From positions 1 to 44,784 of IMG/VR virus record IMGVR_UViG_3300037882_001749: DNA of 44,784 bases. One strand, 5' to 3'. This stretch comes from a virus. The position numbers and the translations under genes were made by a program. Positions within the stretch are counted from its first letter, which is position 1; each line of letters begins with the position of its first letter. Below the pieces are notes generated by a model, which saw nothing but the letters and a program-made list of their open reading frames with translations, was not told the DNA's origin and did not search any database. Shown piece after piece: positions 40,766 through 44,784 of this stretch.

Positions 40766-40931
40766 GGACTCACTAAGAACAATAACCGGCGACGATTGGA
40801 AACGATCAATCAAACAGTCCAGAAGCCGGATAAACCAAGTATCTCAGCAAATAAAACAAGCAGCTCAAATTTATGGCAAACAAACAAATTCTAACATTAG
40901 GACAAGTAGTCCAGTTGCCTCCGGGCACTGA
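40719..40931 (+). CDS. Overlapping small protein, 70 aa
   Basis: MNDSADAWPLIPPKNKDSLR then DDWKRSIKQSRSRINQVSQQ: basic helical. It overlaps the preceding gene by 47 bp and the SSB-like gene by 59 bp. It fills the otherwise empty 40766-40872 gap, which supports it, but the long overlaps leave doubt. Confidence 0.5.
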   Translation: MNDSADAWPLIPPKNKDSLRTITGDDWKRSIKQSRSRINQVSQQIKQAAQIYGKQTNSNIRTSSPVASGH

Positions 40932-41553
40932 CGATAACCCAACATGGGTAGATGACTTTAAGGCTATCGTGACAGTCGGTCAATCTAAGCAAGGTAAAAC
41001 AGGGAAGACTTACTGGCCAGTTGGACTTACCGACACAGAGTCGGGGGCTACTCTTACGATTAACATGTATGAACGTCCTCTGGATTCATGGAACGGAGCC
41101 GTATGCCGTTTTAGTGGTGGGATGCGTATGTGTTCCTACAACGGACGCCCTGACCTAAAGCTAGGGAAAAAAACACTCATAGCTCCTATGGTTCAATCAG
41201 AACCAAGTGCTTTCCCGACAGCTCCAAAATCCATAGCTCCAAGCTACCAACCAACAAAGCAGACATACCAAGAAATGTCACTATCACCTGCGCCTAGCTA
41301 CAAGCCACAAGGGCAAACGGTAGGCATGGCAATTAACCAAGCATGTGAGTTTTTGAGGCATCAGAATCAGCCATTTTCACAAAAAGCCGTATACCTAATG
41401 GCTAAAGAAATTATTGCCGTTTCCGCAGAGCTTGAGGCTGCCATTTACGAAAAAACTAAGCCCGCTGCAAAGGTAAGTTCCAACCCTGTACCCGCACGGG
41501 TAGAAGCGCCATCAGTTAGTCAGGAAAACCCAGACGAAGACGTTCCGTTTTAA
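40873..41553 (+). CDS. ssb-like: Single-stranded DNA-binding protein-like
   Basis: A 226-residue protein. The N-terminal ~110 residues are predicted OB-fold (FKAIVTVGQSKQGKTGKTYW; TLTINMYERPLDSWNGAVCR). A Pro/Gln linker follows, then a helical part (GMAINQACEFLRHQNQPFSQ). The end ENPDEDVPF matches the acidic C-terminal tip (D-D-x-P-F) with which SSBs recruit partner proteins. The protein would protect single-stranded DNA at the phage fork, working with the DnaB-like helicase. It differs from E. coli SSB in having an added helical segment. Confidence 0.75.
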   Translation: MANKQILTLGQVVQLPPGTDDNPTWVDDFKAIVTVGQSKQGKTGKTYWPVGLTDTESGATLTINMYERPLDSWNGAVCRFSGGMRMCSYNGRPDLKLGKKTLIAPMVQSEPSAFPTAPKSIAPSYQPTKQTYQEMSLSPAPSYKPQGQTVGMAINQACEFLRHQNQPFSQKAVYLMAKEIIAVSAELEAAIYEKTKPAAKVSSNPVPARVEAPSVSQENPDEDVPF

Positions 41554-41946
41554 ATGAACAAGTATACTCCAAAAACAGACGTTAACTTTGCGCGAATACG
41601 CGAATGCTCTTTGCTGTTTCCGGCCGATAAAAAGGCCGGGCTCACTGTGCCGCAGATAGCTGAAAAGCACCGCGTATCCATACCAACAGTTAGGAAGTAT
41701 CTTAAAAACCCGTTACCTTTTCAAACTGCTAAAGAAGTGTTTCTTCCAAATGATGTGGCCCGATGCGACGGAATCGGAAGCGTAGAAAACGGGGTTAAAT
41801 ACTGGAGAGATGGCTGCGACACGTGCCTTAGGCGCACCGCCCAGCGAAAAGAATCGGTATGGATGATGTCACCGCCACCGATAATAGCATTTGAGTGTGA
41901 ATATATTATTTTACCTACCGATAGCAGGGAGCCACGTGGAATTTAA
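41554..41946 (+). CDS. HTH protein with Cys motif, 130 aa
   Basis: KAGLTVPQIAEKHRVSIPTV then RKYLKNP is a resolvase-like helix-turn-helix. RCDGIG ... GCDTCLRR (two Cys pairs) may bind zinc, and MMSPPPIIAFECEYI ends the fold. It begins directly after the SSB-like stop. Its last codons overlap the first attC-like site of the right array, marking the border of phage core and cassettes. Confidence 0.7.
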   Translation: MNKYTPKTDVNFARIRECSLLFPADKKAGLTVPQIAEKHRVSIPTVRKYLKNPLPFQTAKEVFLPNDVARCDGIGSVENGVKYWRDGCDTCLRRTAQRKESVWMMSPPPIIAFECEYIILPTDSREPRGI

Positions 41947-41999
41947 CCCATGAAAAACACCCCTGAGATTGCCCGCGTTGGGTCTGTCGCTGGTTCGGC
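41912..41999 (+). repeat. attC-like site 1 of the right array
   Basis: Weak left arm (CCTACCGATAGCAGG) pairs partly with CGTTGGGTCTGTCGCTGGTTCGGC; R' box GTTCGGC at 41993-41999. Confidence 0.5.
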
Positions 42000-42270
42000 A
42001 GCTCAACGGCCTGACTTCAATCAGCGGCTTTTGACGCTGGGGAACTGGCTTATCTCTCGCGCCAACGCGAAACACAACGAGCTTACGACGCGCTCGATGC
42101 TGCGTAGAAAGGTCGATGACATACTTTACCTGCCCGGTCGAAGCGGCACGCCTGACGTGCAACAGGAGACCGGCTCCGTAGGCACGGGCGGGGACCAATC
42201 TTTTCCGAACGACCACGGTCAGACGCGCTCGGGAGAAAACCTGAGTGCAGAGAGCGGAGAAAAATCATGA
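41950..42270 (+). CDS. Cassette protein, 106 aa
   Basis: The leader MKNTPEIARVGSVAGSA is site-encoded; the body reads FNQRLLTLGNWLISRANAKH then DDILYLPGRSGTPDVQQETG; the tail SFPNDHGQTRSGENLSAESG is encoded by the next site. It could carry a small DNA-associated helix. The stop overlaps the next start (ATGA). No family recognised. Confidence 0.6.
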   Translation: MKNTPEIARVGSVAGSAAQRPDFNQRLLTLGNWLISRANAKHNELTTRSMLRRKVDDILYLPGRSGTPDVQQETGSVGTGGDQSFPNDHGQTRSGENLSAESGEKS

Positions 42271-42316
42271 ACAATACCCCCGAGTCCCGAGCGTTGTCTG
42301 TGCCGTCTGGTTCGGC
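42205..42316 (+). repeat. attC-like site 2
   Basis: CCGAACGACC...CAGACGCGCTCGGG pairs with CCCGAGCGTTGTCTGTG...GTTCGGC. 112 bp. Nearly identical to the minus-strand site at 37086-37199, stop/start overlap included. Confidence 0.7.
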
Positions 42317-42515
42317 GGTGACGGTCCCATGCCCTGAGTGCTACGGAGGACACTTCCGCCCGTGCCAAATCTGCGGTGATTCTGGCTGGATCGAAGTAGT
42401 TCCGGGGCAAGTCCATGCCTGCGACTGCAAGCGCAAGTTTACTCACCTAAATCGCAATAACCACCTGCCGCTTCTGCCGAACGTCGAAGCTCAGCCACGA
42501 GCTGAGAATCAATAA
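42267..42515 (+). CDS. Cys-rich (zinc finger) cassette protein, 82 aa
   Basis: After the leader MNNTPESRALSVPSGSA comes a DnaJ-type Cys cluster: CPECYGGHFRPCQICGDSGW then CDCKRK. Four to six Cys residues could bind one or two zinc ions. The same leader precedes the WQP protein at 36821-37135, showing that the leader belongs to the site. The tail (NVEAQPRAENQ) is encoded by the next site. Confidence 0.68.
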   Translation: MNNTPESRALSVPSGSAVTVPCPECYGGHFRPCQICGDSGWIEVVPGQVHACDCKRKFTHLNRNNHLPLLPNVEAQPRAENQ

Positions 42516-42596
42516 TATGGATACCCACGACACGATCAAAACCTCGACAAAATCGGAGCCAAGTCAGGCTCGTTGCGCTGTAGCGGCTGGTTCGGC
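42476..42596 (+). repeat. attC-like site 3
   Basis: GCCGAACGTCGAAGCTCAG...CACGAGC pairs with GGCTCGTTGCGCTGTAGC...GTTCGGC. 121 bp. Confidence 0.68.
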
Positions 42597-42765
42597 GGCT
42601 CCTCGCGGAATCGAAGAGCATATCGACTGGAAGACTCAGCACGACAAACGCGAAGACCTCTTTCAATCCGATGAAAGCGGCGGGCTTCACTTCCCGTGCA
42701 ACGCCTGCCAGCACGCCACAAAACCGGCCTCATTCTGCCGCGCCTGCAAGCACTACGCGCTATAG
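42517..42765 (+). CDS. Cys-rich cassette protein, 82 aa
   Basis: Leader MDTHDTIKTSTKSEPSQARC is largely site-encoded; the body has HIDWKTQHDKREDLFQSDES and two Cys pairs (FPCNACQHATKPASFCRACK), probably one zinc site. The TAG stop adjoins the next GCCGAAC box. Function unknown. Confidence 0.62.
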   Translation: MDTHDTIKTSTKSEPSQARCAVAAGSAAPRGIEEHIDWKTQHDKREDLFQSDESGGLHFPCNACQHATKPASFCRACKHYAL

Positions 42766-42873
42766 CCGAACAATAAGCTGAGGAACGCGCCCAATGTGTA
42801 ACGAAAACAAACACCCCCTCGCGAAGAAGAAAGCGGCCAGCGTGCGCGTTCCTCCTCAAGCGCCTGGTTCGGC
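42765..42873 (+). repeat. attC-like site 4
   Basis: GCCGAACAATAAGCTGAGGA...ACGCGC pairs with GCGCGTTCCTCCTCAAGC...GTTCGGC. 109 bp. Confidence 0.7.
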
Positions 42874-43075
42874 TCCGTTTTACTGGCCACGCTCAGACCC
42901 TGAGGCCCTCGCGAAATTCGATCCTGACTCGAAAATCTGCACGATGAATTGCGGATCATCGACACACGACCCGCGCTCAAAAAAGGAATGCAAATTCCAG
43001 TGCACCGACTGCATCACCGTTCAGCCGAACAACAAGGTCAGAAACGGCGAGGACGGACCTTCGCCCGTTCCCTGA
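42794..43075 (+). CDS. Cys-rich cassette protein, 93 aa
   Basis: Leader region KHPLAKKKAASVRVPPQAPG is site-encoded; the body contains FDPDSKICTMNCGSSTHDPR and SKKECKFQCTDCITV, five Cys residues suggesting a metal site. Ends in the next site (QPNNKVRNGEDG). Function unknown. Confidence 0.6.
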   Translation: MCNENKHPLAKKKAASVRVPPQAPGSAPFYWPRSDPEALAKFDPDSKICTMNCGSSTHDPRSKKECKFQCTDCITVQPNNKVRNGEDGPSPVP

Positions 43076-43108
43076 CGTAACGCCGTTTTCTGTAACGACT
43101 GGTTAGCC
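43024..43108 (+). repeat. attC-like site 5
   Basis: GCCGAACAACAAGGTCAGAA...CGGCG pairs with CGCCGTTTTCTGTAACG...GTTAGCC. 85 bp. Confidence 0.72.
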
Positions 43109-43119
43109 TCCGAAAAACT

Positions 43120-43404
43120 ATGCAAGCACTCGCACCAACCAAAGACAACATGAGGCTCCGAATCTCGGAGCTTGAAGCGGACAATGCCAAGATGCGGAAG
43201 CAACTGCTTCGCATGGCTGACTGGCTCGCCAAGGTCCGCAAGTCCGCAATCGCGAACGAGGCAAACACTCGTGGTCGATTCGAGTCACTGGCCGACGCGC
43301 ACAAAGCTGACGCCGCCAATGCTGAGGTGATGGAACGCCACTGCCGAGAAGCCGCTACGGCTAACGCCGTGGTCAGCCAACCGCGAGGACAGACGCCCGA
43401 ATAA
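43120..43404 (+). CDS. Coiled-coil cassette protein, 94 aa
   Basis: MQALAPTKDNMRLRISELEA then DNAKMRKQLLRMADWLAKVR: a continuous helical coiled coil with heptads. The ATG lies 11 bases past the GTTAGCC box, the classical cassette layout. The tail (VVSQPRGQTPE) is encoded in the next site. Function unknown. Confidence 0.68.
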   Translation: MQALAPTKDNMRLRISELEADNAKMRKQLLRMADWLAKVRKSAIANEANTRGRFESLADAHKADAANAEVMERHCREAATANAVVSQPRGQTPE

Positions 43405-43465
43405 GGACGGTCCTCGCGCCAACCCCGGAGCTTATCGCGGTTGGCCTGTAGCACCGTGGTTAGCC
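43359..43465 (+). repeat. attC-like site 6
   Basis: GGCTAACGCCGTGGTCAG...CCAACCGCG pairs with CGCGGTTGGCCTGTAGC...GTGGTTAGCC. 107 bp, with an extra inner hairpin CGAGGAC...GTCCTCG. Confidence 0.75.
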
Positions 43466-43495
43466 TCCGTCTTCACTTTCCGAATACAAAAACCT

Positions 43496-43696
43496 ATGGA
43501 CTTCTCATCAATGCCCGGACCGGGCGCTTTTCTGTTGGTCGGCGGCGTGCTCTGTGCGCTCCTCGCAACCGCTCTGGCGGTCGTGCTCAAACTGTGCGGT
43601 GTGCTGCTTCTATCGTGGTGGTGGGTGCTCGCGCCCGTCCCTGCGCTCCTCGTGGTCGTCGTGATAATCGCGGGTCTGTGTGCTCTGCTTGGCTAA
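43496..43696 (+). CDS. Small hydrophobic membrane cassette protein, 66 aa
   Basis: Nearly entirely hydrophobic: GAFLLVGGVLCALLATALAV and LLLSWWWVLAPVPALLVVVV, two transmembrane segments. The start is 30 bases past the R' box; the stop TAA is in the GGCTAAC box of the next site. A holin-like or toxin-like function is possible, without evidence. Confidence 0.65.
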   Translation: MDFSSMPGPGAFLLVGGVLCALLATALAVVLKLCGVLLLSWWWVLAPVPALLVVVVIIAGLCALLG

Positions 43697-43782
43697 CGTA
43701 CCAGATGAGCCACGGCCTTAACTTTATGGACAAGCAAACAGAACAGACACCGCAGGCCGTTGGCTCTAGCGACGGGTTCGGC
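43691..43782 (+). repeat. attC-like site 7
   Basis: GGCTAACGTACCAGATGAGCC...ACGGCC pairs with GGCCGTTGGCTCTAGCGACG...GTTCGGC. 92 bp. Its complement reads PNPSLEPTA, a phrase often seen in translations across environmental attC-like repeats. Confidence 0.75.
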
Positions 43783-43974
43783 GGGCTGCGTCCGCTCGCA
43801 AAGGGCGACACCGTGCAGCGTGGGGACATCTTCATCGACGACGGACGGCGCTTCGAGATGGACACTCGCGGCTTTCTTCTCGGAGTGCGCTGCATCGGCC
43901 AAGTGATCCGCAAAGAAAACGGAGGATGGTTCCGTGCTCCGCCGAACGCCAAGACGAGCCGCGACTGCGCGTAG
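43705..43974 (+). CDS. Small beta-rich cassette protein, about 89 aa
   Basis: Site-encoded leader MSHGLNFMDKQTEQTPQAVG then LRPLAKGDTVQRGDIFIDDG and CIGQVIRKENGGWFRAPPNA. The body starts right at the site's R' box, so translation must begin in the site (43705 or 43726). Predicted small beta barrel; function unknown. Confidence 0.6.
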   Translation: MSHGLNFMDKQTEQTPQAVGSSDGFGGLRPLAKGDTVQRGDIFIDDGRRFEMDTRGFLLGVRCIGQVIRKENGGWFRAPPNAKTSRDCA

Positions 43975-44005
43975 CGCAGGCGTTGGCTCTGGCGACTGGT
44001 TGGAC
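43941..44005 (+). repeat. attC-like site 8
   Basis: GCCGAACGCCAAGACGAGCC...GCGACTGCGC pairs with GCGCAGGCGTTGGCTCTGG...GTTGGAC. 65 bp; GTTGGAC fits GTTRRRY exactly. Confidence 0.72.
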
Positions 44006-44030
44006 TCTGAACTTTAGACTCACGAAAACA

Positions 44031-44784
44031 TGAAACACTCGAACATCGAATGGACTACGCACACCTTCAATCCGTGGATCGGATGCACGAAGGTCTCGCC
44101 CGGCTGCGCTCACTGCTACGCCGAGACGCTGAATAAACGCATGGGCTGGACACAGTGGGGCGACGCGGGCGAACGCTTCCGCACATCGCCGCACAACTGG
44201 AACGAGCCGCGCCGGTGGAATCGCGAGGCCGCGAAAACCGGACAGCGCGCCCGCGTCTTCTGCGCGAGCCTCGCGGATTGGCTGGACTACAAAGTGCCGA
44301 CCGCGTGGCGCGTAGAACTGCTCGACCTGATCGCGGAATGCTCCGAACTCGACTGGCTGCTCCTCACAAAGCGCCCGGAGTCGTGGAGTGCGCGGATGCA
44401 CGAGGCGGCGTCTGGCTCGACGCTCGCGCTCTCATGGCTCAACGGCATGGCCCCGCACAACGTCTGGCTCGGCGTGAGTGCCGAGGATCAAGAGCGGTGG
44501 GACGAGCGCATGAAACTCGCGCTCGAAATACCCGCCGAAGTCCGATTCGTGAGCGGCGAACCGCTGCTCGGCCCGATCACGATGGGTGCGATGCGCCCCG
44601 ACTGGCTAATCGTCGGCGGCGAAAGCGGCACTGGCTCGCGTGAAATGAAGCCGGAGTGGGTGCGGGCGCTCCGCGACGAGTGCGCGGCGACCGGCGTGCG
44701 CTTCTTCTTCAAGCAGTGGGGAGGCGTGAAGAAAAAGGAAGCCGGACGGATTCTCGACGGCGAGACCTTCGATCAACTCCCGGC
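44031..44784 (+). CDS. DUF5131 (phage Gp37/Gp68) radical-SAM-like protein, truncated by window end
   Basis: Starts MKHSNIEWTTHTFNPWIGCT, then KVSPGCAHCYAETLNKRMGW, the signature of the phage Gp37/Gp68 family; the Cys residues C-x6-C-x2-C resemble a radical-SAM cluster-binding loop. Later blocks VFCASLADWLDYKVP, LDWLLLTKRPESW, NVWLGVSAEDQERWDERM and DWLIVGGESGTGSREMKPEW and FFFKQWGG are all family-typical. The enzyme's substrate is not known. ATG lies 25 bases past the last attC-like box. The reading frame is open to the window edge. Confidence 0.85.

Noticed and set aside
1-44784. Integron integrase or phage integrase
   Set aside because: No protein shows the tyrosine recombinase R-H-R-Y pattern or a serine recombinase catalytic domain; the HTH at 41554 lacks a catalytic part.

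Overview
The window is most of a tailed-phage genome (Caudoviricetes, podovirus-like virion), probably a metagenomic contig. It carries large and small terminase subunits, portal, scaffold-like protein, major capsid protein, head-tail adaptor and nozzle-like proteins, internal/ejection proteins and a tail fibre. I see no ribosomal, tRNA or host metabolic genes apart from a possible shikimate dehydrogenase scrap at the very left edge. No integrase, phage RNA polymerase, DNA polymerase or endolysin was recognised. The host is not determined; lipopolysaccharide-type heptosyltransferases and a lipoprotein-like signal suggest a Gram-negative host.

Layout: 1-1.4 kb is a GC-rich plus-strand edge with a partial ORF, a DNA methyltransferase and a small ORF. 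1.4-3.46 kb holds a DEDD exonuclease and a DnaB-type helicase. 3.46-34.5 kb is one long leftward late region: terS, a small HTH protein, terL, a HTH protein, a Cys-rich protein, a five-gene glycosyltransferase/methyltransferase island (four here, one further down), portal, scaffold, capsid (bounded by terminators), adaptor, nozzle, ejection proteins, fibre, and a lipoprotein-like membrane protein. 34.6-36.2 kb is a rightward operon of six small genes joined by ATGA overlaps. 36.2-39.8 kb runs leftward (HNH nuclease, a cassette array, a RusA-like protein, a SWIM-like protein). 40-42 kb runs rightward (HTH protein, small Cys protein, SSB-like protein). 42-44.8 kb is a second cassette array ending in a truncated DUF5131 gene.

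The most interesting feature is a set of 13 long imperfect inverted repeats (65-132 bp) plus one half-site. They lie between or across the stop and start codons of small GC-rich genes, in three blocks (left edge, 36.5-37.9 kb, 41.9-44.0 kb). Each begins with GCCGAAC/GGCTAAC-like and ends with GTTCGGC/GTTAGCC-like boxes, always in gene orientation. They look like integron attC recombination sites, giving integrase-less gene-cassette arrays (CALIN-like) inside a phage. The sites also encode shared leader and trailer peptides: the leader MNNTPESRALSVPS is joined to two unrelated proteins. Because both window ends are cassette-like, the left and right blocks may be one array in a circular or permuted genome.

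A second striking feature is an abrupt GC-skew reversal near 33.43 kb, in a 669-bp gene-free stretch between the terminase-region genes. Three direct AAACAATG repeats sit at the switch, making it a candidate replication origin or packaging site.
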